This document shows, piece after piece, positions 7,228 through 13,341 of a DNA stretch of 17,049 nt. Source of the stretch: Candidatus Latescibacterota bacterium (GTDB lineage Bacteria; JAAXHH01; JACQVL01); assembly GCA_016209865.1 (NCBI GenBank), contig JACQVL010000302.1:1-17049 (forward strand), written 5' to 3'. A model generated the notes under the pieces. It did not search any database and was not told the origin of the DNA. It was given only the letters and a program-made list of their open reading frames with translations. Within the stretch, counting starts at the first letter, position 1, and each line of letters opens with the position of its first letter. A program made the translations under genes and the position numbers.

Positions 7228-7234
7228 GAAAGGA
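7228..7234 (+). promoter_or_regulatory. Ribosome binding site deciding the 7242 start
   Basis: GAAAGGA lies seven bases before ATG 7242. It supports this start over the upstream GTG 7200, which belongs to repeat A. Confidence 0.65.
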
Positions 7235-7241
7235 TGGTTCG

Positions 7242-8147
7242 ATGCCCGATGAAGCCCCTGTGATGCTCAAGAACCCGTATGGTGAAGGTTTTACCTGGCT
7301 CCGAGGCAATCTGCATACCCACACTACCCGGAGCGATGGCGCGCGGTCTCCGGAAGCGGTCATCGCCGACTATGAAGGGCGGAAGTACGATTTTCTGTCG
7401 ATCTCCGACCATGATGTCCTGGTTGACCCGGCAGACTACCAGGCCGGGACGTCGATGACGCTGATTCCGGGCGTGGAAATCACCGCCAAAGGGCCGCACA
7501 TCCTCCACGTCAATGTCACCGCCAGGGTGGCGCCCGATCCGGACCGGCAGCGCGTCCTGGACGAAGCGGCTCGCCAGCCGGAGAGTTTCACGGTGCTCAA
7601 TCACCCGAACTGGCAGACGCATTACAACCATTTTCCGCAGGAGTTGATGGAGCGGCTGACCGGGTCTCTGGGCGTGGAGGTGTACAACGGGGTGATCGAC
7701 CGCTTAGAAGGGTCGTCGCTCGCGTCCGACCGGTGGGACCGGCTGCTGTCGATCGGAAAGATGGCGTGGGGGTTCGGGCACGACGACTCGCACGACGTCC
7801 AGGATGTCGAGATCGCCTGGAATGTCGTCCAATCGTCCAGCCGGTCGGCCGCCGACATCGTCGCCGGGCTGAAAGCGGGGCGATTCTATGCCTCGACGGG
7901 GGTGGGCATCCAGAGCATCCGGGTGCATGACCGGACGATCGTGGTCGTCACATCGAACGCCCAGCGTATCCGGTTCATCAGCCGGTGGGGGGTCATCCGC
8001 TCGACGGTGGAGGATCAGGCCGCGGAATACACCCTGCCGAAGCGCCCGTCCGACGCGCTGGCGTTGCAGTACATCCGGGTGGAGTGCTACGGCGCCGGGG
8101 GCCGGATGGCCTGGGCACAGCCTCTCTGGATCACCGCCGGGTCATGA
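7242..8147 (+). CDS. PHP-domain metal-dependent phosphoesterase/hydrolase
   Basis: The 301-residue protein has the PHP (polymerase and histidinol phosphatase) fold, a distorted TIM barrel with a two- or three-metal site. The four PHP motifs are present: NLHTHTTRSDG (H25, H27, D32), ISDHD (D56, H57), PGVEIT (E79) with HILHVN (H89), and NHPNW (H121). A late GHDDSHD motif (180-185) completes the metal site. The last about 90 residues form a beta-rich C-terminal domain seen in stand-alone PHP proteins of COG0613 type. Members hydrolyse phosphoesters, including nucleotide 3'-phosphates. It could equally act on a phosphorylated metabolite here. There is no signal peptide. The start at ATG 7242 fits its ribosome site. 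The stop is four bases from the next start, so the two are probably coupled. Confidence 0.88.
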   Translation: MPDEAPVMLKNPYGEGFTWLRGNLHTHTTRSDGARSPEAVIADYEGRKYDFLSISDHDVLVDPADYQAGTSMTLIPGVEITAKGPHILHVNVTARVAPDPDRQRVLDEAARQPESFTVLNHPNWQTHYNHFPQELMERLTGSLGVEVYNGVIDRLEGSSLASDRWDRLLSIGKMAWGFGHDDSHDVQDVEIAWNVVQSSSRSAADIVAGLKAGRFYASTGVGIQSIRVHDRTIVVVTSNAQRIRFISRWGVIRSTVEDQAAEYTLPKRPSDALALQYIRVECYGAGGRMAWAQPLWITAGS

Positions 8148-8151
8148 GGGC

Positions 8152-9252
8152 ATGGAGAACCTCACCCACACGCTCTTAGGCGTGACGTTAGCGAAGACGG
8201 GCCTGGGCCGGTGGACTCGATGGGCGACACCGGCCCTGGTCATCGGATCCAACCTGCCGGACGTCGATGTGCTGTTTGTGCGGTTCGGGGAACCGTTCGC
8301 GTACCTGACCCACCACCGTGGCGTCTCCCATGCCGCGGTCGGGATGGTCGGGCTTGCGGTCCTCCTGACCGTCGTCCTCTGGGGATGGGACCGGCTCAGC
8401 CGAGCGCCTCGTCCACACGACACGTGCCCCCTGTCCTTCGCCCGTGTCTTCGTCCTGTCCCTTATCGGGACGGCCAGTCATACTCTGCTGGACTTCACGA
8501 ACTCGTACGGAGTCCGGCCGTGGCTGCCGTTCGATGACCGGTGGGTCTATGGAGACCTGGTCTTCATCGTCGACCCGTGGCTCTGGCTGATCTTAGGCGG
8601 GCCGCTGGTCTGCCTGACATGGCGATGGGGTTGGCGGGCGATCGGGTATGGGATCGTAGCTGGGGTGTTGACCTGGATCGTCGTGGTGGTCGGCGCCGGC
8701 CGCGTGCCCGGCCCGGTGAGATGGGTGTGGGGAGCGGGACTCCTGATGATCGCCGCCGCGCGCTGGATTCAGGCGGGACGGTACGGTCCGCGGCTGGCGA
8801 GAGGCGCGCTGGCGGGAGTGGTGGTCTACTGGGCGGGGCTTGGGGTGGCGCACCGGATGGCGCTGGAAGACGCGAACCGGTATGTGGAGCGCGTCCTGGA
8901 CAACCGCCCCGTCCGCACCCTGGCCGTGATGCCCCAGCCCGCCGACCCGTTCCGGTGGTTCCTCGTCGCCGAGACCGACAGCGTCCTGTACGCCGGGCAA
9001 GTCGATCTGCTCAGCCCGAACACGATCCAGCCGCCGCTCGACCCGGTTCCCCGGACGCTCGACCATCAGGCTGTCCGGGCTGCGCTCCAAACACCGTCAG
9101 GCCGCATCATGCGCGCGTTCGCCCGGTACCTGTTCGCCGAGGTGCAGCACACGGAGCAGGGCTACCTGGTCGTCTTGCGCGACCTCCGGTTTGGACGGTC
9201 GAACACGGACGGGTTCGCGGTCGTCCGGATTCCCCTACGAGGAGGGAGCTGA
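8152..9252 (+). CDS. YdjM-like membrane-bound metal-dependent hydrolase
   Basis: The 366-residue inner-membrane protein belongs to the YdjM/COG1988 family of predicted membrane-bound metal-dependent hydrolases (PF04307). Family-type His/Asp motifs are near the N-terminus: LTHTLLG (His6), SNLPDVD (Asp37, Asp39), THHRGVSH (His54, His55, His60) and ASHTLLDFTNSYGVRPWLPF (His110, Asp114). Hydrophobic segments lie at about 63-78, 95-107, 136-156, 165-182, 192-202 and 217-233. The C-terminal about 130 residues (from about 235) look soluble and probably face the periplasm; longer family members have such a tail. ATG 8152 follows GAGG and lies four bases after the PHP stop. The true substrate of this family is not established; a lipid or envelope substrate is an inference from topology. 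Confidence 0.85.
   Translation: MENLTHTLLGVTLAKTGLGRWTRWATPALVIGSNLPDVDVLFVRFGEPFAYLTHHRGVSHAAVGMVGLAVLLTVVLWGWDRLSRAPRPHDTCPLSFARVFVLSLIGTASHTLLDFTNSYGVRPWLPFDDRWVYGDLVFIVDPWLWLILGGPLVCLTWRWGWRAIGYGIVAGVLTWIVVVVGAGRVPGPVRWVWGAGLLMIAAARWIQAGRYGPRLARGALAGVVVYWAGLGVAHRMALEDANRYVERVLDNRPVRTLAVMPQPADPFRWFLVAETDSVLYAGQVDLLSPNTIQPPLDPVPRTLDHQAVRAALQTPSGRIMRAFARYLFAEVQHTEQGYLVVLRDLRFGRSNTDGFAVVRIPLRGGS
9241..9248 (+). promoter_or_regulatory. Strong ribosome binding site inside upstream gene
   Basis: GGAGGGAG lies in the last codons of the YdjM-like gene, three bases before the overlapping TGATG (9250-9254). This is a typical translational-coupling arrangement and decides the start at 9252. Confidence 0.65.
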
Positions 9253-9563
9253 TGTCATCCCGACTTGAACAGCTCGAAGCATTAGCCGGGCTCGACCCGA
9301 AGGATACGTTCGTCCAGTACGCGATCGCGCTCGAATACGCCAGCGCGGGTCGGTTCCAGGATGCCGCGGCCACCCTCGAACGGCTGGTCACGCTCGACCC
9401 GGCCTACTCCGCCGCGTACCATCAGGCCGGACGGGCGTATGAACAGCTCAATCAGATCGAGGACGCGAAGCGGATGTACCAGCAAGGGATCGCGGTCGCG
9501 GCCCGGCGGGGGGACCTGCACGCCCAGAAGGAAATGCAAGAGGCGCTCCTGTTGTTAGAGTAA
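9252..9563 (+). CDS. Small tetratricopeptide-repeat (TPR) protein
   Basis: The 103-residue protein consists mainly of two TPR units (about 18-51 and 52-85) with the hallmark residues W/L-x3-G-Y-x3-A-x6-P. Examples are QYAIALEYASAGRFQDAAATL and AAYHQAGRAYEQLNQIEDA, followed by a capping helix. Such small proteins act as adaptors in the cytoplasm. The start ATG 9252 overlaps the previous stop (TGATG), with GGAGGGAG just upstream, so its synthesis depends on the YdjM-like gene. A wider frame runs on the same strand from 8541, but that part is only a shadow of the YdjM-like gene. No partner can be named. Confidence 0.88.
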   Translation: MSSRLEQLEALAGLDPKDTFVQYAIALEYASAGRFQDAAATLERLVTLDPAYSAAYHQAGRAYEQLNQIEDAKRMYQQGIAVAARRGDLHAQKEMQEALLLLE

Positions 9564-9573
9564 AGGGAACTCC

Positions 9574-9912
9574 GTGCTCAACCGATTCGTCACCCACATC
9601 CTGCGGCCGATCTTAGGCTGGATGTTCGTCTTCGTCGGAATTATCGGCCTGTTTCTCCCGATTCTGCAAGGCATCCTGTTCATCGTGATCGGATTGGTCC
9701 TCCTGTCGTCCCGGTATTCATTCGCCCACTCCCTCTTGCAAAAAACCCAGCATCGCTATCCGCGCGAGTACGAGCAGATGCTCCGGATGAAGGACCGGGT
9801 GCTGACGAGCAAACCCCTGCTCGTCACCAGCGCCATGCTGGTCGTGGGCCTCTGCGTCCTCGCTGTCTACCTGCTCGTCATGTTCGCTCGACAGACCGCG
9901 ATCGGGTTGTAG
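9574..9912 (+). CDS. Small PGPGW-like inner-membrane protein
   Basis: The 112-residue protein has two clear hydrophobic regions: about 12-45 (probably a hairpin of two helices, with a break at LPILQG) and about 82-105. A basic cytosolic loop lies between them. The first region, GLFLPILQGILFIVIGLVLLS, has the layout of the PGPGW family of putative transmembrane proteins, although the PGPGW motif itself is replaced by ILQGIL. The start is GTG 9574 after AAAGGGAA (9562-9569), ten bases after the TPR stop. It is followed after 12 bases by the CorC-type transporter gene, so it is probably in the same operon. Its function is unknown. Confidence 0.75.
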   Translation: MLNRFVTHILRPILGWMFVFVGIIGLFLPILQGILFIVIGLVLLSSRYSFAHSLLQKTQHRYPREYEQMLRMKDRVLTSKPLLVTSAMLVVGLCVLAVYLLVMFARQTAIGL

Positions 9913-9924
9913 GGCTGGCCTGGT

Positions 9925-11250
9925 ATGCATCACTCGTTACTCATCGTGATGGCGTTCGGCCTGGTCGTGATGAACGGGTTCTTCGTCGCGGCCGAGTTCG
10001 CCATCGTGAAGATCCGCACCACCCGTCTGGACACCCATGCGCTGCGGCAGTCCCGGCGCGTCAAGATGGCCCGGCACGTCCTCGACCATCTCGACACCTA
10101 CCTGTCCGCCACGCAGTTCGGGATCACTCTGGCCAGCCTCGGCCTGGGCTGGATCGGCGAACCGGCGTTTGCCAGCCTGCTCGAGCCGGTGTTGCGGACG
10201 TTCGGGCCCTGGTCGAGTCTCGTCTCTCATTCGATCGCGCTGACGATGGCGTTCTGCCTGATCACGTTCCTCCACATCGTCGTCGGAGAACTCGCCCCAA
10301 AGTCACTCGCCATTCGCAAAGCAGAACCGACCACCCTGTGGGTCGTCGGACCGCTCATCGTGTTCTATAAGGTCTTCTTCCCGGCGATCTGGTTTCTGAA
10401 TACGACGGCCAACATCCTGCTTCGGTTGATCGGGATTCAGCCCGCCGGGGGGGAGGAAGATGTCCATTCGACGGAGGAAGTCCGCCTGATCTTAGCGGAG
10501 TCGCACAAGAGCGGGGTGATCTCGCAGGATGAGAAGGTGCTCGTGGAAAACGTGTTCGACTTAGCGGAGCGCACCGCCCGGCAGATCATGGTCCCGCGGG
10601 CGGACCTCATCTTTTTATCCACGACGTACCCGATGGACCGCAACCTCCAGATCGCCCATCAGTTTCGCTACACCCGGTTCCCGCTGTGCGACGGCGACCT
10701 CGACCATGTGATCGGCATGATCCACATCAAGGAACTGTTCGTCCTCGTCCGGGATGGTCTCAGAGTCAACGATCTCCAGACGATCAAGCGGGAGATCCTG
10801 TTCATGCCGGAGACGGCGTCCGTCAAGAGTCTCCTGAAGGAGTTCCAGCGCCGGCATCTGCAGATGGCCATCATCATCGACGAATACGGGGGGACGGCGG
10901 GGCTCGTCACGATGGAAGACGTCTTAGAGGAGATCGTCGGGGATATCCAGGGTGAACTCGACCGGCCCGTCCCGCCGAAATTCCAGCGGGAGGCCAACGG
11001 GAGCTGTCTCGTCCAGGCGACGACCTTGCTCGATGAAGTCAATCGGGAGCTCGGTATCGAGATTGAAGACGAGGAGAACGAAACGATCGGCGGGCACGTC
11101 ATCACCCGGCTCGGCCGGATGGCCCGGCCGGGGGATACGGTCATCATCGGCCCGTATGAAGTCCAGGTGAAAGAGATACAGGGCCGGCGCGTCAACCGGC
11201 TGCTGTTCATTCCGCGGCACGACAACTCGCAACAGGATGATGGGGCGTGA
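9925..11250 (+). CDS. CNNM/CBS/CorC_HlyC membrane transport protein
   Basis: The 441-residue inner-membrane protein has the three-part architecture of CorC/YtfL-type hemolysin-C-like proteins. A CNNM (DUF21) domain with about four hydrophobic segments covers about 1-190, starting with the typical NGFFVAAEFAIVKIR. A pair of CBS domains follows (about 210-265 with QIMVPRADLIFL, and about 275-330 with IDEYGGTAGLVTMEDVLEEIVGDI). A CorC_HlyC domain (about 345-432) closes the protein. The family mediates Mg2+ (or Co2+) efflux or exchange, gated by nucleotide binding to the CBS pair. Despite the old name it is not a haemolysin. ATG 9925 lacks a good Shine-Dalgarno sequence but opens exactly at the family N-terminus. 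It ends a run of closely spaced membrane-linked genes. Confidence 0.94.
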   Translation: MHHSLLIVMAFGLVVMNGFFVAAEFAIVKIRTTRLDTHALRQSRRVKMARHVLDHLDTYLSATQFGITLASLGLGWIGEPAFASLLEPVLRTFGPWSSLVSHSIALTMAFCLITFLHIVVGELAPKSLAIRKAEPTTLWVVGPLIVFYKVFFPAIWFLNTTANILLRLIGIQPAGGEEDVHSTEEVRLILAESHKSGVISQDEKVLVENVFDLAERTARQIMVPRADLIFLSTTYPMDRNLQIAHQFRYTRFPLCDGDLDHVIGMIHIKELFVLVRDGLRVNDLQTIKREILFMPETASVKSLLKEFQRRHLQMAIIIDEYGGTAGLVTMEDVLEEIVGDIQGELDRPVPPKFQREANGSCLVQATTLLDEVNRELGIEIEDEENETIGGHVITRLGRMARPGDTVIIGPYEVQVKEIQGRRVNRLLFIPRHDNSQQDDGA

Positions 11251-11384
11251 TGGAAGGAGCCATCCGGGCGTGCATCGATGGTGGGGTCAGGATGAAGGCG
11301 GTTTCTAAATCTCCAGCAACCTGAAGGAAAGTATCGTGATGAATTGAGGTAAGAGTAATCGACCAACACCGAGCGGAGGAAGTT

Positions 11385-11867
11385 ATGAAAACTTTATTGG
11401 CGTTGTTCTTCGGAGTAGCCTTTTGGGGAATGAGTGGTTGCACTCAAAAAGTTGACATCGAAGCTGAAAAGGTGAAGGTGAAATCGGTCGTTGATCAGTT
11501 TGAGCAAGTCTGGGAAACGGAAGATATGGAATTGCTCTCAAAAATCATGGCCCATGATGCCGACATGGTCAACTACGGCTCGGACGCCGCCGAGCACTTC
11601 GTCGGATGGGAGGCATTGAAAGAGGCCGTAGAGAAAATGTTCCCGTCTTTAGAGAACACCAAGATCACCGTCAAGGATCAGGTCATCAAGGTTCATCCTT
11701 CCGGTAATGTGGCCTGGTTTTCAGAGGTATGGGATTGGGATCTGGTGATTGAAGGCAAACCAGTTCACAGCGAGGGCCAGAGATTCACCGGGGTTTTGGA
11801 GAAACGAAATGGCCAGTGGGTCTTTGTGCAATTTCACAATTCTGTTCCTGTGGCCGCGACGGAATGA
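11385..11867 (+). CDS. SnoaL/DUF4440-like (NTF2 fold) lipoprotein
   Basis: The 160-residue protein has a lipoprotein signal: MKTLLALFFGVAFWGMSGC, with the lipidated Cys at 19. The mature part has the pattern of the SnoaL-like/DUF4440 NTF2 fold. There is an N-terminal helix (VKSVVDQFEQVWETEDMELL), then a D-x-D-M strand, GWEALKEAVEKMF, and a beta sheet with VAWFSEVWDWDL, RFTGVLEKRNGQWVFVQFHNS. These domains bind small ligands or act as simple isomerases; no catalytic residues can be assigned. ATG 11385 follows GGAGGAAG. Base composition and codon use (many GAA, AAA, TTT) are clearly less GC-rich than in neighbours, which suggests recent transfer. It stands alone, with 134 bases of unannotated spacer before it and repeats after it. 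Confidence 0.85.
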   Translation: MKTLLALFFGVAFWGMSGCTQKVDIEAEKVKVKSVVDQFEQVWETEDMELLSKIMAHDADMVNYGSDAAEHFVGWEALKEAVEKMFPSLENTKITVKDQVIKVHPSGNVAWFSEVWDWDLVIEGKPVHSEGQRFTGVLEKRNGQWVFVQFHNSVPVAATE

Positions 11868-11875
11868 GCGATATG

Positions 11876-11910
11876 GTCGGCAAAAGCAGTGACGAGTGAC
11901 AAGTGACGAG
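11876..11910 (+). repeat. GTGACGA heptamer repeat (family B), copy 1
   Basis: Tandem heptamers GTGACGA/GTGACAA/GTGACGA follow the word GGTCGGCAAAAGCA. The exact 22-base core also occurs inverted at 13299-13320 and 15926-15947. The copy at 15926 shares the flank (GGYYGGCAAARNCA) as well, so the element is about 35 bases. It begins nine bases after the lipoprotein stop. Confidence 0.85.
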
Positions 11911-11941
11911 GAGGAGCGCGCGGGATTGCGTCCGTCAGATC

Positions 11942-11963
11942 GCCCGCCGTTGAAACGGCGGGC
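11942..11963. repeat. REP-like perfect hairpin (GCCCGCCGT stem)
   Basis: GCCCGCCGT (11942-11950) and ACGGCGGGC (11955-11963) form a perfect nine-base stem with a TGAA loop. No U-tract follows, so it is not a standard terminator. It lies 15 bases before a strong Shine-Dalgarno sequence and could shape the leader of the small gene at 11993. Confidence 0.8.
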
Positions 11964-11992
11964 TGACCGGAAACGCTAAGGAGGTCTGGACG

Positions 11993-12217
11993 ATGGTGAC
12001 GATCACATTCCCTGATCGTAAAACAGAAAAGCGGGCCCTTGCCTTTCTGCTCGGCCGCTTTTCAGGTCGAGTGTTGCGGTCTGGTGAGCACCTGGTGCCT
12101 GAGGCCGCCCTGGAGGCCCTCGCAGACCAGAACATTCCGTTCACCGTAAAGGGAAAAACAACCTATGAGCAGCAAGTGGCGGCGATTCGAGGTGCTGCTT
12201 CCCCTTCAGTTCAATGA
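11993..12217 (+). CDS. Small hypothetical protein, first of an overlapping pair
   Basis: The 74-residue protein starts MVTITFPDRKTEKRALAFLLG, with a mixed alpha/beta character. A beta strand (VTITF) is followed by a basic helix and a middle section rich in Ala/Leu (VPEAALEALADQNIPFTV). There is no signal peptide or membrane segment. The Shine-Dalgarno sequence AAGGAGGT (11978-11985) is the best in the window and lies seven bases upstream. The gene overlaps the next one by 53 bases in another frame. I do not recognise the family. The small size, the pairing and the overlap recall toxin-antitoxin or other two-component small modules, but nothing in the sequence proves that. The surrounding repeats and lower-GC neighbour suggest accessory DNA. 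Confidence 0.7.
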   Translation: MVTITFPDRKTEKRALAFLLGRFSGRVLRSGEHLVPEAALEALADQNIPFTVKGKTTYEQQVAAIRGAASPSVQ

Positions 12218-12485
12218 TGGACGGGAGGTGCCAGCAGAATGGCTCGCTGAAGCTGTTCTTGAAATCGTGGATCACTTTGGTGCCGCCAGTTATGAGACGC
12301 AGAAGGTAGAAGGACATTGACGGCACGGCGGGGTTCTCTATCGGGATAATCTGGTGAAGGTCGTCGTGGACGTGCCCGACTCTGCCAAGAATCGCCAGTG
12401 GATGAGACAGTTCAAGGGCCGCTGGAAAGCTCGGCTCAAACAACTCGAGCTGTGGCTGGTCAGTTATCCTATCGAGGTCGAGTAG
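12165..12485 (+). pseudogene. Second small gene of the pair, interrupted by in-frame TGA
   Basis: The frame opens at ATG 12165 (AAAGGGA ten bases upstream) and reads 51 codons (MSSKWRRFEVLLPLQFNDG...) to TGA at 12318-12320 (…VEGH-stop-RHGG…). The same frame then continues without another stop for 54 codons to TAG 12483-12485, with protein-like content (VLYRDNLVKVVVDVP, QWMRQFKGRWKARLKQLELW). I infer one protein of about 105 residues whose codon 52 was TGG (Trp) and is now TGA. TGA ends many other genes here, so a reassigned code is unlikely. No convincing SECIS hairpin follows. It is either a recent nonsense mutation or a sequencing error. The intact family looks like a small soluble alpha/beta protein of unknown function. 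Confidence 0.72.
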
Positions 12486-12507
12486 GCCGATAAATAGCGG
12501 TCTCCTG

Positions 12508-13293
12508 ATGCCCCCACCTCCCACCTACACCTGCTATCGGACGGACGGGCCGATTCTTGTCGACGGCCGGCTGGATGAATCAGCCTGGCAGAAGGCGCCG
12601 TGGCTCGGGCCGTTCGTCGATATGGAACACGGGACGACCGTCGAGTACGACACCCGTGTCGCCTTTCTCTGGGACGATGCGCATTTCTACGCCGCGTTCC
12701 GATGCGAAGAACCCGATGTCTACGGCTACGAGACGACAGAGGACGGCGGGGTCGGCGGCGATTGCGAAGTCGAGGTGTTCATTCTCGGAGAAGGCAACTA
12801 CTACGAACTCGAGATGAACGCCCTCAACACGATCTATGAGGTCTTCTTCACGTGGATCGAGCCGTTAGTGAAACAGCAAGACCTGGCTGCGATTGATCAG
12901 TTGTTCTCGGCCAAACGATACGGGTATGCGCCCATCGGTGATACGTACCCGAGACGGCACGGGAGTTTTGACTGGAACTTCCCCGGCCTCCAGCACGCCG
13001 TCCAGATTCACGGTACCCTCAACCGGCCGCAGGACGAGGATCACGGGTGGACAGTGGAGTTAGCGTTCCCCTGGGAAGGAATGAAAAGACTGGCCGGAAG
13101 ACGCGCGGTGCCTCCGAAGGACGGCGAGACCTGGCAGGTGGGATGCTCGCGGGTGGAGCACTGGCGGGACAGGACGACCGGTCGGGTGTTGCGGGGCCGT
13201 GACTGGTCGATCTGTCCGCACGGGAAGATTGCGATGCATATCCCCGACCGCTGGCCGTATGTGCGGTTCGACACGAGGACAGTCGGCACGTGA
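12508..13293 (+). CDS. CBM9-like carbohydrate-binding-domain protein
   Basis: The 261-residue protein consists of a single carbohydrate-binding family 9-like domain (PF06452 type). Family hallmarks are ILVDGRLDESAWQKAPW (16-32), TRVAFLWDDAHFYAAFRCEEPDVYG, DCEVEVFILGEGNYYELEMNALNTIYE with the acidic calcium/ligand patch, a GTLNRPQDEDHGWTVELAFPW segment, and a C-terminal strand with the GRDWSICPHGKIAMHIPDRWPYVRF motif. CBM9 modules bind the reducing ends of sugars and are usually attached to secreted enzymes. This one has no signal peptide and no catalytic partner, so it seems cytoplasmic. Similar stand-alone versions are common in some uncultured bacteria. ATG 12508 lacks a good Shine-Dalgarno sequence. 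It probably belongs with the propeller and dioxygenase genes downstream. Confidence 0.87.
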   Translation: MPPPPTYTCYRTDGPILVDGRLDESAWQKAPWLGPFVDMEHGTTVEYDTRVAFLWDDAHFYAAFRCEEPDVYGYETTEDGGVGGDCEVEVFILGEGNYYELEMNALNTIYEVFFTWIEPLVKQQDLAAIDQLFSAKRYGYAPIGDTYPRRHGSFDWNFPGLQHAVQIHGTLNRPQDEDHGWTVELAFPWEGMKRLAGRRAVPPKDGETWQVGCSRVEHWRDRTTGRVLRGRDWSICPHGKIAMHIPDRWPYVRFDTRTVGT

Positions 13294-13298
13294 ATCCG

Positions 13299-13320
13299 CT
13301 CGTCACTTGTCACTCGTCAC
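13299..13320 (-). repeat. GTGACGA heptamer repeat (family B), copy 2, inverted
   Basis: This is the exact reverse complement of the core at 11889-11910. It starts five bases after the CBM9-like stop and fills most of the spacer before the propeller gene. Confidence 0.85.
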
Positions 13321-13341
13321 CATCTTTGAGGGGGCCCTTCT

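Noticed and set aside
9925-11250. Haemolysin
   Set aside because: The family carries that old name, but the CNNM-CBS-CorC architecture points to divalent cation transport.
11942-11963. Rho-independent terminator
   Set aside because: A perfect hairpin, but no T-run on either strand directly after it. It is better called a REP-like repeat.
12318-12320. Selenocysteine or recoded Trp at the in-frame TGA
   Set aside because: No convincing SECIS-like hairpin follows, TGA ends many other genes in the window, and a simple TGG-to-TGA change explains it.
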